Source of the DNA: Bacteroidales bacterium UBA6851
Lineage (GTDB): Bacteria > Bacteroidota > Bacteroidia > Bacteroidales > UBA932
DNA length: 64,000 bases
Assembly: GCA_002451795.1 (NCBI GenBank)
Contig: DKDJ01000006.1
Coordinates: 62,001 to 126,000, forward strand
Reading direction: 5' to 3'
The notes under the pieces are model-generated. The model saw only the letters and a program-made list of their open reading frames with translations, searched no databases and was not told the DNA's origin. Shown piece by piece: positions 42,788 to 52,233 of this stretch (the stretch's first letter is position 1; each line of letters starts with the position of its first letter). The translations under genes and the position numbers were made by a program.

Positions 42788-44419
42788 ATGAAGAGATTAA
42801 TCATATTAATACCATTCCTTTTATTAAGTCTACATACTGAAGCCCAGAATGCAGGATTCCTTTTCGGAAGACCTACCAGAAAACAGCTTCAGAAAGAAAA
42901 TGAAGAATTGAAGGCTACGCTCGATTCTCTACAGACACTCGTGGATAGTTTCGGACAGAGACGCTATCTGGAGGATAGCGAGTTGATCGCAGTCATGGAA
43001 GGAAATTCGGAAGCAGAAGCCGATGACATCATATATTCCGCTGAGATAAGCGATAGCCTACTCCAACTTTGGTACAAGAGTTCTTCCATCACCAACTACG
43101 ATGCCATACATGACTATGATATGGATTCAGTCAGATTCACATCCAACGTAAGTGATAAGGAGATGATACGAAGACTTGAATCCATGAATTCATTTATATC
43201 CCTACCATTCAATGAGAATGTGAAGAACTATATCATTCTCTACTCCGAGAAAATGCCTGAAAGGATGGGACGGGTGCTTGGACTCAGCAATTACTATTTC
43301 CCGATATTTGAGGACATCTTGAACAGATATGATCTTCCAGAGGAGCTCAAATATATGGCTGTAGTGGAGTCTATGCTCAATCCTACCGCAACCTCACGCG
43401 CAGGCGCAAAAGGTATATGGCAGTTCATATATAGCACAGCCAAATCTTACGGACTGGAAATCAACTCATACGTGGACGAAAGAATGGATGTAGAGAAATC
43501 CATGGATGCCGCAGCCAGATACCTTCGTGACGCCTACAGGATATTCGGCGACTGGGCATTGGCAATAAGTTCCTACAATTGTGGAGCAGGAAACGTCTCC
43601 AAAGCCATCAGAAGGGCCGGGGGAAGCAGGGACTATTGGACCATTTACAATTATCTTCCGAGAGAGACAAGAGGCTATGTGCCGGCATTCGTAGCTGCCA
43701 TGTATGCAATGACGTATAGCCGGGAGTATGGAATTGTCCCACAAAACGTGGGCATGCCTGTGCAGACCGACACATTCGAGATTCGAAAGAATCTTCACTT
43801 TGCCCAGATTCAAGGGAAGGTTGGTGTGCCTATGGAGGACTTAAGGCAACTCAACCCGCAGTATTTCAACGACATAATACCAGGAACGAATCACAGTTAC
43901 ACCTTAAAGCTTCCTGTATCATGGACGAGCACTTTCCTTGATACTCCCATAGACAGTATTTATGCGTACAAAGCCGACTCTCTATTGACTCAGAAAGTCG
44001 TAAAGGACGTAAAGAAAGCAGGTACGAAGGCAGCACAAGAAAGAATCTCATATAGGGTCAAGAGCGGAGACTATCTTGGACGCATTGCAAGCAGATATGG
44101 AGTAAGCGTCAACCAGTTGAAGAAGTGGAACAACCTGCGCTCCTCCAACATCAAAGTCGGTCAGATACTCTACATCTACACTAATGGCGGACATACGTCA
44201 AGCAGCAAGGCATCATCAAAGAGCACTTCTGCCAAGAGCAGTACGTCGTCAAGCAGCAAGTCGAAGAGCAGCAGCGTCACCTACACGGTCAAAAACGGTG
44301 ACTCTCTCTATAAGATAGCAAAGAAATATCCAGGAATAAGTGCAGACAACATAAAGAAAGCCAACGGACTCAAAAACGATAGCATCCGTCCTGGACAGAA
44401 GCTGAAAATCCCTCTATAA
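42788..44419 (+). CDS. mltD: Membrane-bound lytic murein transglycosylase D-like protein with LysM repeats
   Basis: 543 residues. Signal peptide ending near LHTEAQ. The SLT catalytic domain (about 170-320) has catalytic Glu in VVESMLNPTATS and the GAKGIWQFI and SSYNCGAGNV motifs. Two C-terminal LysM modules (YRVKSGDYLGRIASRYGVS and YTVKNGDSLYKIAKKYPG) are separated by a Ser/Lys-rich linker. It cleaves peptidoglycan to 1,6-anhydro ends. It starts 2 nt after the DUF5683 gene. Confidence 0.94.
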   Translation: MKRLIILIPFLLLSLHTEAQNAGFLFGRPTRKQLQKENEELKATLDSLQTLVDSFGQRRYLEDSELIAVMEGNSEAEADDIIYSAEISDSLLQLWYKSSSITNYDAIHDYDMDSVRFTSNVSDKEMIRRLESMNSFISLPFNENVKNYIILYSEKMPERMGRVLGLSNYYFPIFEDILNRYDLPEELKYMAVVESMLNPTATSRAGAKGIWQFIYSTAKSYGLEINSYVDERMDVEKSMDAAARYLRDAYRIFGDWALAISSYNCGAGNVSKAIRRAGGSRDYWTIYNYLPRETRGYVPAFVAAMYAMTYSREYGIVPQNVGMPVQTDTFEIRKNLHFAQIQGKVGVPMEDLRQLNPQYFNDIIPGTNHSYTLKLPVSWTSTFLDTPIDSIYAYKADSLLTQKVVKDVKKAGTKAAQERISYRVKSGDYLGRIASRYGVSVNQLKKWNNLRSSNIKVGQILYIYTNGGHTSSSKASSKSTSAKSSTSSSSKSKSSSVTYTVKNGDSLYKIAKKYPGISADNIKKANGLKNDSIRPGQKLKIPL

Positions 44420-44434
44420 CAAACAGGGAAAAGG

Positions 44435-45736
44435 TTATTTCTTATAGTATTTGGGCCAGCAGTTTTCAAGATAAGACTTGAGCGAATCCTCATGACGGTT
44501 TGACTGAGGCTCATAGAATACCTTTCCAGAAAGGGCAGAAGGCATATATTCTTGATCCGCGAAGTGTCCTGGATAGTCATGGGCATATTTATATCCGTCA
44601 GAATAGCCAAGATCAGACATAAGTTTAGTCGGAGCATTTCGCAGGTAAAGAGGCACGGGGCAAGTCGAATCCTTATGCGCCACGTCAAGTGCTTCATTTA
44701 TCGCCATATACGCAGAATTACTCTTAGGCGAACTAGCAAGATATATTGCACACTCACTTAGTGGGATACGAGCTTCGGGCATTCCAATGGAATGGACAAT
44801 TCTGAAAGTGGCATCCGCAAGCAGAAGCGCATTAGGATTAGCAAGTCCGACATCTTCCGCAGCCAGGATACATAACCTTCTGGCAATAAACAATGGATCT
44901 TCGCCACCATCAAGCATACGAGCCATCCAATATACAGCAGCATTGGGATCCGAGCCACGGACACTTTTTATAAAAGCAGAGATGATATCATAGTGCATCT
45001 CCCCATCCTTATCATATATTGCAACATTGTCCTGAAGACACTCTGTTACAGTCTTATTATCAATAATGGCGGTTGGCTTATCAGCTTGAGAGTCTATTAC
45101 AATCTCAAGGATATTAAGCAATTTACGCCCATCACCACCACTTTGACGAAATAGAGCATCGGTCTGACGGACTTCCACATTACGATGCTTGAGTACAACA
45201 TCCTCTTTTAACGCCCTATTCATAAGCGCCTCCAAGTCCTGCACATCAAGACTTTTAAGCACAAAAACTTGACATCTTGACAAAAGGGGAGTAATGACTT
45301 CGAAAGAAGGGTTTTCCGTGGTGGCTCCTATCAACACCACCGTACCCGCTTCAACGGCACCCAACAAGGCATCCTGCTGGGCTTTGTTAAACCGGTGAAT
45401 CTCATCTATGAAAAGAATAGGTGCTGCGGCAGGGGAGAATAGGGACTTCGAACGTGCAGCATCTATCACATCTCTCACATCCTTAACACCCGAACTGACA
45501 GCAGAAAGCGTGTAGAATTCCCTATCCAAAGTTTGAGAGATAATCCTCGCAAGAGTGGTCTTTCCCACTCCTGGAGGCCCCCATAGAATAAACGAAGACA
45601 GACTGCCCGAGTCAATCATTTTCCTTAGTATGCAACCTTCCCCCACAAGATGCCTCTGACCGTAATAATCAGACAGATTATGGGGGCGCATTCGCTCCGG
45701 AAGAGGTGGTAACATTTTTGTTACAGGCTCAAACAT
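44435..45736 (-). CDS. rarA: Replication-associated recombination protein A (MgsA/WRNIP1 family AAA ATPase)
   Basis: 433 residues. Walker A GPPGVGKTTLARII, Walker B LFIDEIHRFN, sensor GATTENPSFEV and arginine finger region LLSRCQVF. The C-terminal tetramerisation part includes KSVRGSDPNAAVYWMARML and PKSNSAYMAI. It acts at stalled replication forks. It lies 20 nt after the acetyltransferase gene, same operon. Confidence 0.95.
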   Translation of the reverse strand: MFEPVTKMLPPLPERMRPHNLSDYYGQRHLVGEGCILRKMIDSGSLSSFILWGPPGVGKTTLARIISQTLDREFYTLSAVSSGVKDVRDVIDAARSKSLFSPAAAPILFIDEIHRFNKAQQDALLGAVEAGTVVLIGATTENPSFEVITPLLSRCQVFVLKSLDVQDLEALMNRALKEDVVLKHRNVEVRQTDALFRQSGGDGRKLLNILEIVIDSQADKPTAIIDNKTVTECLQDNVAIYDKDGEMHYDIISAFIKSVRGSDPNAAVYWMARMLDGGEDPLFIARRLCILAAEDVGLANPNALLLADATFRIVHSIGMPEARIPLSECAIYLASSPKSNSAYMAINEALDVAHKDSTCPVPLYLRNAPTKLMSDLGYSDGYKYAHDYPGHFADQEYMPSALSGKVFYEPQSNRHEDSLKSYLENCWPKYYKK

Positions 45737-45756
45737 ATCTGTTTTATTCGCTAATA

Positions 45757-46887
45757 TTAAAGAGATTTAATGTATGAACGACGTCTCTTCTTGCATTCTT
45801 TATCAAAATCAGCAAACTGCCTCTGATTCTTGAGATTTGTCTCAAGAATAGCATTGGTTTCAGCCCATTTTACACCAGCAGCACTGTATTTTTTGAACAT
45901 GTCAAGGAACACCAGAGAGTTCACGCCGGAGTTCTGGTAGTCTGGTCTTACGCCTACAAGAAGCATCTCCACACCCTCCTCTCTCTTCAGGAAAAGAGAC
46001 TTAAGAATATACCACCAGCCGAATGGGAAGAGCTTGCCCCTTGACTTCTGAAGAGCCCTGGCGATAGACGGCATAGTAATGCCGAATGCTACTATCTCAT
46101 TGTTCTCATTCTCGACGATGCTCACATAGTTCAAATCAAGTATGCTCAGATAGAATCCAATATACTTGTCAGCCATATGCTCTGGAAGGACAGTGAAATT
46201 ATAAAGATCCTTATAGCAGTCATTGATGACTTTGAAAATCTTGTGCGCGTAATCCTCCTCGCGGATGATCTTTTTGGTAAGAGGCCTAAGGTGAACATTA
46301 GTTCTCTGGGTAATGATGGCCGCTACACGCTCCATCTTCTCGGGGAGTTTCTCCGGAATATCGATCTTGTACTCTATCCAGTCAGCATCCTTTTTAAAGC
46401 CCATCCCCTCAATGTGCGTGACATAGTAAGGATAGTTATAGATGAGAGCCATAGTGCTCAACCTATCATACCCTTCTACGAGAAGTCCCTCCGGATCAAA
46501 ATCAGTGAAGCCAAGAGGTCCTACCACTGACTCCATTCCATTCTCCCGTCCAAACTCCTCGACTTTAGCCATCAATGCAGAAGATACTTCCTTATCATCT
46601 ATAAAATCGTACCATCCGAATCTGACTTCCTTATGATTCCACTGCTTATTGGCAAGATCATTTATTATAGCGGCAACACGTCCGGCCATCTTTCCGTCCT
46701 TATATGCAACATAGAGGTGCGACCGACAAAAATCCTGAGCCGCTCCTTTCTTCTGATCCAATGTATCCATTTGATCGAAAACAAGCGGCGGTACATAGTA
46801 TGGATTATCTTTGTACAACCTCTCTGGAAAATTCACGAACTCGCGTAGTTCCCTGCGCGTAGTCACTTCTTTTATCAATATCGACAT
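45757..46887 (-). CDS. GNAT-like N-acetyltransferase (YghO type)
   Basis: 376 residues, longer than single-domain GNATs. N-terminal VNFPERLYKDNPYYVPPL is typical of a Bacteroidetes family annotated as N-acetyltransferase, with the acetyl-CoA-binding half near LLVGVRPDYQNSGVNSLVF. Substrate unknown. It precedes rarA. TAACTTCG (one mismatch to the -7 consensus) lies about 24 nt before the ATG. Confidence 0.78.
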   Translation of the reverse strand: MSILIKEVTTRRELREFVNFPERLYKDNPYYVPPLVFDQMDTLDQKKGAAQDFCRSHLYVAYKDGKMAGRVAAIINDLANKQWNHKEVRFGWYDFIDDKEVSSALMAKVEEFGRENGMESVVGPLGFTDFDPEGLLVEGYDRLSTMALIYNYPYYVTHIEGMGFKKDADWIEYKIDIPEKLPEKMERVAAIITQRTNVHLRPLTKKIIREEDYAHKIFKVINDCYKDLYNFTVLPEHMADKYIGFYLSILDLNYVSIVENENNEIVAFGITMPSIARALQKSRGKLFPFGWWYILKSLFLKREEGVEMLLVGVRPDYQNSGVNSLVFLDMFKKYSAAGVKWAETNAILETNLKNQRQFADFDKECKKRRRSYIKSL

Positions 46888-46968
46888 CAGGTTTATTTTT
46901 TAGCATTGCGAAGTTACACTTTTCATAGGAAAAAATCAAAGAATTGGCTATATTCGTGCCTAATTGCC

Positions 46969-47547
46969 ATGCTTAAGAGAAGTCATATTACCATATTGCT
47001 CCTGTTCTTTCTAGTCACTGCACGCACGACTTCCGCTAGAGAGAAAAGGGTTGGGCTTTTCAATTCCCCCAAGGGATTCGGCCTTAGCATGCAGCTTGAT
47101 AGCAAGGCAGGAGATGAGATTTCCTCTTTCAACTTATATGGTGACACTTATGGACTTCTATCAGGAAGGACATCAGATATTGGTCTGGCTTTCAGTTATT
47201 CACATAACTACATACTACGAGTATTTGATTTTAAATATTGCCGTTCTTCCCTTTATGCCGGAGCTGGTGTGCTATGTTCTTACGTTCATGACCACGAAGA
47301 AGGAATCTTCAGCAATCCAGAAGAAAGCCAGCTGGCCAAAGAGATGGGATTCGTGCTAGCACTAAACTGCAATGCCGGATACGGAATTGATTTTGACAGG
47401 GGAATATCAGTTGACCTAAGTTTCAGCCTTTCTCCCGGGGTATTCATACACAAAAAGGACGATAGCAGCGAAATACTTGCAAGCTTATACAAAAGAGGGA
47501 TATTTGAAGTACTGATGCCCCAATTATGTGTCTTTTACAGATTCTAA
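46969..47547 (+). CDS. Secreted beta-barrel-like hypothetical protein
   Basis: 192 residues from ATG 46969 (MLKRSHITILLLFFLV, signal peptide to about TSA). The frame opens 21 codons earlier, but that part lacks signal character. Alternating hydrophobic/glycine pattern, ending in VFYRF with C-terminal Phe, as in outer-membrane barrels. No family recognised. A weak promoter TATATTCG lies about 12 nt upstream. It is followed 1 nt later by a second protein of the same kind. Confidence 0.65.
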   Translation: MLKRSHITILLLFFLVTARTTSAREKRVGLFNSPKGFGLSMQLDSKAGDEISSFNLYGDTYGLLSGRTSDIGLAFSYSHNYILRVFDFKYCRSSLYAGAGVLCSYVHDHEEGIFSNPEESQLAKEMGFVLALNCNAGYGIDFDRGISVDLSFSLSPGVFIHKKDDSSEILASLYKRGIFEVLMPQLCVFYRF

Positions 47548-47548
47548 T

Positions 47549-48169
47549 ATGAGAAAGAGCGTTTTCGGATGCATACTGCTGCTCGCCGCACTTCTTGCCA
47601 GTCCAGGCATTTCATCAGCAAGGCCGGTGCTTGATTTCCATGTGGAGTGGGGTTATAGCCAGTGTTTGTATCAGTATCACCATTATAATATACTCACTTC
47701 GGAGGGCAGTAGAATGCAGTCCGAGGAAGGAGGTTTCCTGTTCCACCCCAACGGGGACCTGCTCGTGGGAGTCATGTTCAAGCCAAGCACCAGAAGCGGA
47801 ATATCCCTTCTTAGCGGATATGTAGGAATAGGGGAGAGTTCCACCGCAATTCCATTCAGGGTCAGATATAGTTTCTTCTTTAAGACTATGTACTCAGACG
47901 GGCTTTTCTGCTTCGCGGAAAGCGGTATCGGATTGAAGATTGCCACAGAGATAGAAAAAGCACTGGCTATGACTGATGGTATTGGAGTCGGTTATCGCTT
48001 AAAATTAACACCAGACATCAGCATGGACACGCTGCTCTCTATAAAATGCGTATTCGACAAACCACGAATCCCCAACCCGGAGGGTCAGGGATTCGTGGAC
48101 AAGTCTCATATTCTCAGCAATACGGCATCATACTATGCCATCAATGCATCAATTGCGTTTTTCTTCTAG
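47549..48169 (+). CDS. Secreted beta-barrel-like hypothetical protein
   Basis: 206 residues from ATG 47549 (MRKSVFGCILLLAALLASPG, cut near SSA). The seven codons upstream are inside the preceding gene. Amphipathic strands with many aromatic residues, ending in INASIAFFF, so probably an outer-membrane barrel of 8-10 strands. Not clearly similar in sequence to its neighbour, although size and layout match. Role unknown. Confidence 0.65.
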   Translation: MRKSVFGCILLLAALLASPGISSARPVLDFHVEWGYSQCLYQYHHYNILTSEGSRMQSEEGGFLFHPNGDLLVGVMFKPSTRSGISLLSGYVGIGESSTAIPFRVRYSFFFKTMYSDGLFCFAESGIGLKIATEIEKALAMTDGIGVGYRLKLTPDISMDTLLSIKCVFDKPRIPNPEGQGFVDKSHILSNTASYYAINASIAFFF

Positions 48170-48175
48170 AACCTT

Positions 48176-48207
48176 GATGTCAACAGCTAAAACAAGCTAT
48201 TGACATC
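48176..48207. terminator. Hairpin between convergent genes
   Basis: GATGTCAA and TTGACATC (8 bp), then one mismatch, then AGCT/AGCT around AAAACA. It overlaps the stop of the cysteate synthase gene (48187). A possible shared terminator, but without a long T run. Confidence 0.4.
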
Positions 48208-49488
48208 TCGAATAAGTGTGTCTTCATCCACGTCAGGAGATACTATCAGATCCGGCTCCTTAAGTTTGTATCCAGCGCTCATAGAGGCCATTGAACCACC
48301 ACCAGTGCAGTTGAGCATTATGAAGTCGTTTTTCTTCACCAGCCCAGACTGTACAGCCTTCAACAAAGACGATACAGCACAGCATGCAGCAGGAAGAAGA
48401 TCATATCCTTCGAGATTCCTGAAAAGAAGCATACTATAAAGCAGCTCATCATTGGAACAAGTCAGGCAATCGCCCTTACTTGCAGATAGCACATCAAACA
48501 ATCCTCCAGCAAGTGAATATGGCGGTTTCCTATTGGCCAATACTTTAGCAAGAATCATCTCAGCATTTCGTCTACCTGTATCTGGATCCAGAGCAACAAG
48601 TTCACGGGATGATGCCTTCCAAGAATCGGCAATCAAGGTAAAAGGCGTATTCTGTCCTACATACACGTGCATATTATTATCCCCGAATCTTCCGTCCTCT
48701 TCAAGCCTCTGGGCATTCTCCCAAGCGGCTATTGCACCTGTACCAGAGCCCACTGCCTGAAAATAAGCATCCGGAATTCTTCCTGTCAACTCGGCAAAAC
48801 TCAGCAGGGTAGTGCCCATGCCATCCCTTCGTGCCACGTTCTTTGCACCACCTTCAAGGAAAAACCTCGGATCACGGGCCAATTTTTCACCCACAGTAAT
48901 GGCATCATAGTAGTCACACCCATGCGGAACGGCAACCACTTTCACGCACTCACGAATCCTTCTACGAAACCAGAGATCGTGTTTACTATCCTCTGGAATA
49001 CATATCACAACCGGGATATCGTTGTCCGAGCAGACTTGGGCAAAAGCCCTGGCAGTATTCCCGGCAGACTGAACAATAAGAACTCCATCACTGTCCTTTT
49101 CCATCCTTGCAAGTACCGAGTAAGCCTCAGTTTCCTTGAAAGAGCATGTCTTCATCTCCGCTCCAATTTCAGGATTATATCCAGAAAAGGTGATATATAG
49201 ATTTTCAAGACCAAGGTGGGCTGCCAGGCCTTCTGACTTGTATGTAACGGGGATGGCAGCTTTACGAAGAACCCGCTTGATTGGAAGCCAATCTGCATAC
49301 CTATATAGACCCGGAAGTTTCGGGTTAGGTGTAATCTGCTTATGTTCGTAGACGGCGCGGACTAGCGATGGAACTTCGCTCTGTGGGTCAGAAAGAGTCC
49401 AGCCCTTGTCTTCAAAAACCCTTCCATCACTCACGTTCATAAGCTTGTAAGAAGTAGGAGTGAACCTTCTCTTTTTAGGGGTCATCAT
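48187..49488 (-). CDS. Cysteate synthase-like PLP enzyme
   Basis: 433 residues, threonine-synthase-like fold II PLP enzyme. N-terminal half FTPTSYKLMNVSDGRVFEDK and YRYADWLPIKRVL. PLP Lys in KTCSFKETEAYSVLA, with SAGNTARAFA as the Asn-containing loop and AVGSGTGAIAAWE as the phosphate-binding loop. The sequence fits the cysteate synthase family: O-phosphoserine plus sulfite gives cysteate, the head-group precursor of sulfonolipids in some Bacteroidales and of coenzyme M in methanogens. Threonine synthase is the main alternative, since thrC is not otherwise seen here. It lies 12 nt after rlmD, same strand. Confidence 0.75.
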   Translation of the reverse strand: MMTPKKRRFTPTSYKLMNVSDGRVFEDKGWTLSDPQSEVPSLVRAVYEHKQITPNPKLPGLYRYADWLPIKRVLRKAAIPVTYKSEGLAAHLGLENLYITFSGYNPEIGAEMKTCSFKETEAYSVLARMEKDSDGVLIVQSAGNTARAFAQVCSDNDIPVVICIPEDSKHDLWFRRRIRECVKVVAVPHGCDYYDAITVGEKLARDPRFFLEGGAKNVARRDGMGTTLLSFAELTGRIPDAYFQAVGSGTGAIAAWENAQRLEEDGRFGDNNMHVYVGQNTPFTLIADSWKASSRELVALDPDTGRRNAEMILAKVLANRKPPYSLAGGLFDVLSASKGDCLTCSNDELLYSMLLFRNLEGYDLLPAACCAVSSLLKAVQSGLVKKNDFIMLNCTGGGSMASMSAGYKLKEPDLIVSPDVDEDTLIRDVNSLF

Positions 49489-49500
49489 ATTATTGTCAAT

Positions 49501-50916
49501 TTATAATTTTTTGCGTTCAAGGCGGCACACATTCTCAACATGATGCGTATGTGGAAACATATCCACTGGCTGCACAGCAGTAATTGTATAATGCTCCGAT
49601 AGCATCTGAAGGTCCCTGGCCTGAGAAGCCGGGTTACAACTAACATATACGATTCTCTCAGGCGCGGCGAACAAAATGGTCTTCACGACATCCGGGTGCA
49701 TACCAGCGCGAGGCGGATCCACGATTATTACATCTGGCGTGCCATGCTCGCTAATAAAATCCCGCGTGAGAACATCCTTCATATCCCCTGCGAAGAATTC
49801 GCAATTCGTGATTCCGTTGCCCTTGGCATTAACCCACGCATCTTCTATGGCTTCTGGTACATACTCAATACCAATAACCTTTAAAGCCTTCGCACTGACA
49901 AACTGAGCAATGGTTCCCGTACCAGTATAAAGGTCATATACAACTTCATTTCCTGTCAGGGCTGCAAAATCCCTTGCCACCTTATACAATTCGTATGCCT
50001 GAAGAGTATTGGTCTGATAGAAAGACTTGGGACCGATTTTGAACCGCAATCCCTCCATAGATTCATATATAGCATCTTCTCCCTTGTACAGAATAGCCAC
50101 CTGATCACTTATGGAATCATTCAACTTGCTGTTTATTATGTAATAAAGTGATGTAAGCTGAGGGAATGCTTCATATATGGCATCAAGCATGGGGAATAGG
50201 GCGTCAAACATCTTCGCAAAACAGATGATAAGCATAACCTGCCCGTCTTCTGTCGTACGGACAAACATATTCCTGAATTCACCGGAATTCTCCCTGAGAT
50301 TGTAGAACTCAATATTGTGCGAAATAGCGTAATTCCTTATGAATATGCGCATTTCATTGGACGGCTCCTTCTGAAGGTAGCATTTATCTATATCCAGAAC
50401 CTTATCAAAATACCTTCCAACATGAAAGCCAAGCCCATTGCGCTGACCTTCGGGGAGCAAATCGAGATCCTGTACGTTAGGCATCCATCTCCTTACAGAA
50501 GCCGTATACTCCATCTTGTTGCGATAGTATTTTGTGCGCTCTGACGGAATGGTAGGGGACACCTCTGGTATGTCAAGATGGCCGATTCGTTTCAACTGGT
50601 CATATACTTGTAAACGTTTGGCTTCCAACTGCATAGCATACGGAAGGTGCTGCCATTTGCAGCCACCGCACATACCGAAATACTCACAGAACGGCTCAAG
50701 TCTTGACTCGGAAGGCTTGACAATTCTGACTATGGCCGCATCGATGTATTTCTTCTTGTCGCGTAACACCTTCACATCCACAACATCACCTGGTACGCCA
50801 TACTCAATGAAAACTACGATTCCTTCCGGAGTTCTGGCTATGGCTTTGCCTTCAGCAGCCACTGACTCAATGGTCAGATTCTCAATAATTCTTTCTACTC
50901 GTTCTTTCCTTGACAT
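49501..50916 (-). CDS. rlmD: 23S rRNA (uracil-5-)-methyltransferase RlmD-type
   Basis: 471 residues. N-terminal TRAM domain (about 10-70), iron-sulfur Cys77, Cys83, Cys86 (CEYFGMCGGCKW) with a fourth Cys near residue 180 (DIDKCYLQ). SAM-binding DLYTGTGTIAQFV, then VDPPRAGMHPDV, and catalytic Cys in YVSCNPAS. It methylates a uridine in 23S rRNA or tRNA; the exact site is not decidable here. The -7 element at 50923-50930 lies only 6 nt before the ATG, suggesting a leaderless mRNA. Confidence 0.92.
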   Translation of the reverse strand: MSRKERVERIIENLTIESVAAEGKAIARTPEGIVVFIEYGVPGDVVDVKVLRDKKKYIDAAIVRIVKPSESRLEPFCEYFGMCGGCKWQHLPYAMQLEAKRLQVYDQLKRIGHLDIPEVSPTIPSERTKYYRNKMEYTASVRRWMPNVQDLDLLPEGQRNGLGFHVGRYFDKVLDIDKCYLQKEPSNEMRIFIRNYAISHNIEFYNLRENSGEFRNMFVRTTEDGQVMLIICFAKMFDALFPMLDAIYEAFPQLTSLYYIINSKLNDSISDQVAILYKGEDAIYESMEGLRFKIGPKSFYQTNTLQAYELYKVARDFAALTGNEVVYDLYTGTGTIAQFVSAKALKVIGIEYVPEAIEDAWVNAKGNGITNCEFFAGDMKDVLTRDFISEHGTPDVIIVDPPRAGMHPDVVKTILFAAPERIVYVSCNPASQARDLQMLSEHYTITAVQPVDMFPHTHHVENVCRLERKKL

Positions 50917-50922
50917 ATTCTA

Positions 50923-50930
50923 CAAATTTA
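50923..50930 (-). promoter_or_regulatory. Promoter -7 element of rlmD, leaderless arrangement
   Basis: TAAATTTG on the minus strand, 6 nt before the ATG at 50916. The rest of the 138-nt gap toward the acyltransferase stop (51055) holds nothing I recognise. Confidence 0.5.
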
Positions 50931-51054
50931 GTGGTTTTCTTGGAAAGACATAGCAGAAATAGCCATTTTTTACACCTTGGTTAACATAATATAAATTGTA
51001 TAACAATAGGGCAATGCAGACAGCAATAGCATCAGGCATCTGATTTTCTGAAAA

Positions 51055-52218
51055 TTATTCGTCAATTGTTCCGTGTTTTAGCTCTTCTTTAGCCCTTACC
51101 GGATTTGCGTATATATCAAGGAAAATCTGTCTTAGTTCAGCACGATCAAGACAACGTTCGACTTTTCCAAGTTTATGAGCAGTATACGCTTCGAAAGCTT
51201 CCACATCTTCGCGGGAATAACGATCTGAATACTTTCCGTGACCGTCAAGCATATCATAGGCTATGAAATTGGTTTTCCACAACTTATAACTTCCTATTAT
51301 CCTATCATCAAGGATACCACGCAGGGCTTGATATCTGTCATTCTTATCACGCAAGGAGGCTTCATGGACTTCTTCTGTGGATATCGGCTTGTCTATACTG
51401 AGATGAATGCCACCTTTCCACTGACTTATACCACTTATAATGCTGTGCGTATCCTCATGCTTTTTCTTAACATATTTATGCTTCCTGGAAATGAGGAGTT
51501 CACGGGCCTTTCGTATGTCACACGATTCATACTCGTATGAAATACTCATAGGAAGAATATTGAGCTCATTGAAATTCTCCTCAAAAGTTCCAGTTCCGCT
51601 CATATCAAACATTTTGAGCAATCCCTGCTCTGTCTTGTCAAGCCCATTCTTCGTACGGCCTTCACGCTGAGCAATCCACACGGAACTTCCGCCCGAAACG
51701 ATACGGCTCCTTATATAGGACGACAGCAATTTGGAAGAAAGATAAAGCTCTCTTGCCGATATTCCCCTTATGACCTTTATCATACGATTGCTCCTGAGCA
51801 GATCGGACACCATTCTATTGCTATCCAGAAGATTGCTCCCGACACATATCTCAGTAAGTGGCAGCTCATTGTGGAATAATGTCCACTGAATCATAGCCGG
51901 ATCCAGAATAATATCCCTATGATTGGATACGGCCAGAAACTTTCTGTCACGAGGAATATTTCCAAGCCCGTCAAAACTAAAACCGGAAGAACTTCTCTGA
52001 ATGACAGTCATTATCATCTTGGACATGACTACCTGCTGGAACTCATCTATTGAACCGATACTCTTCAGCAGTCGTCTAAGAGTATAGAACGGCTCATCCG
52101 GAAAAAGGAACTTCGAAACTATCGGAAGAAACGGATTCTGTGCCACCCTATGAAGCGCCGCCACCGCCTCCTCATCCGTATAAGGGCTTATACTAGCATA
52201 ATCCAATTCACTACTCAT
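51055..52218 (-). CDS. Acyltransferase, PlsC/PlsB-like
   Basis: 387 residues. Acyltransferase block SNHRDIILDPAMIQW (about 98-112) and WIAQREGRTKNGLDKTEQG as the later substrate-binding block. No signal peptide or clear membrane helices. It probably acylates a glycerol phosphate or a membrane lipid precursor. It is second in an operon with queA (15-nt gap). Confidence 0.82.
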   Translation of the reverse strand: MSSELDYASISPYTDEEAVAALHRVAQNPFLPIVSKFLFPDEPFYTLRRLLKSIGSIDEFQQVVMSKMIMTVIQRSSSGFSFDGLGNIPRDRKFLAVSNHRDIILDPAMIQWTLFHNELPLTEICVGSNLLDSNRMVSDLLRSNRMIKVIRGISARELYLSSKLLSSYIRSRIVSGGSSVWIAQREGRTKNGLDKTEQGLLKMFDMSGTGTFEENFNELNILPMSISYEYESCDIRKARELLISRKHKYVKKKHEDTHSIISGISQWKGGIHLSIDKPISTEEVHEASLRDKNDRYQALRGILDDRIIGSYKLWKTNFIAYDMLDGHGKYSDRYSREDVEAFEAYTAHKLGKVERCLDRAELRQIFLDIYANPVRAKEELKHGTIDE

Positions 52219-52233
52219 ATCTCAATCAACTAT

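Noticed and set aside
44195..44280. Ser/Lys-rich repeat in mltD as a mobile repeat
   Set aside because: It is the low-complexity linker between the two LysM modules.
40104..44419. Search for a parS palindrome near parAB
   Set aside because: I saw no clear TGTTTCACGTGAAACA-like site; absence by eye is not proof.
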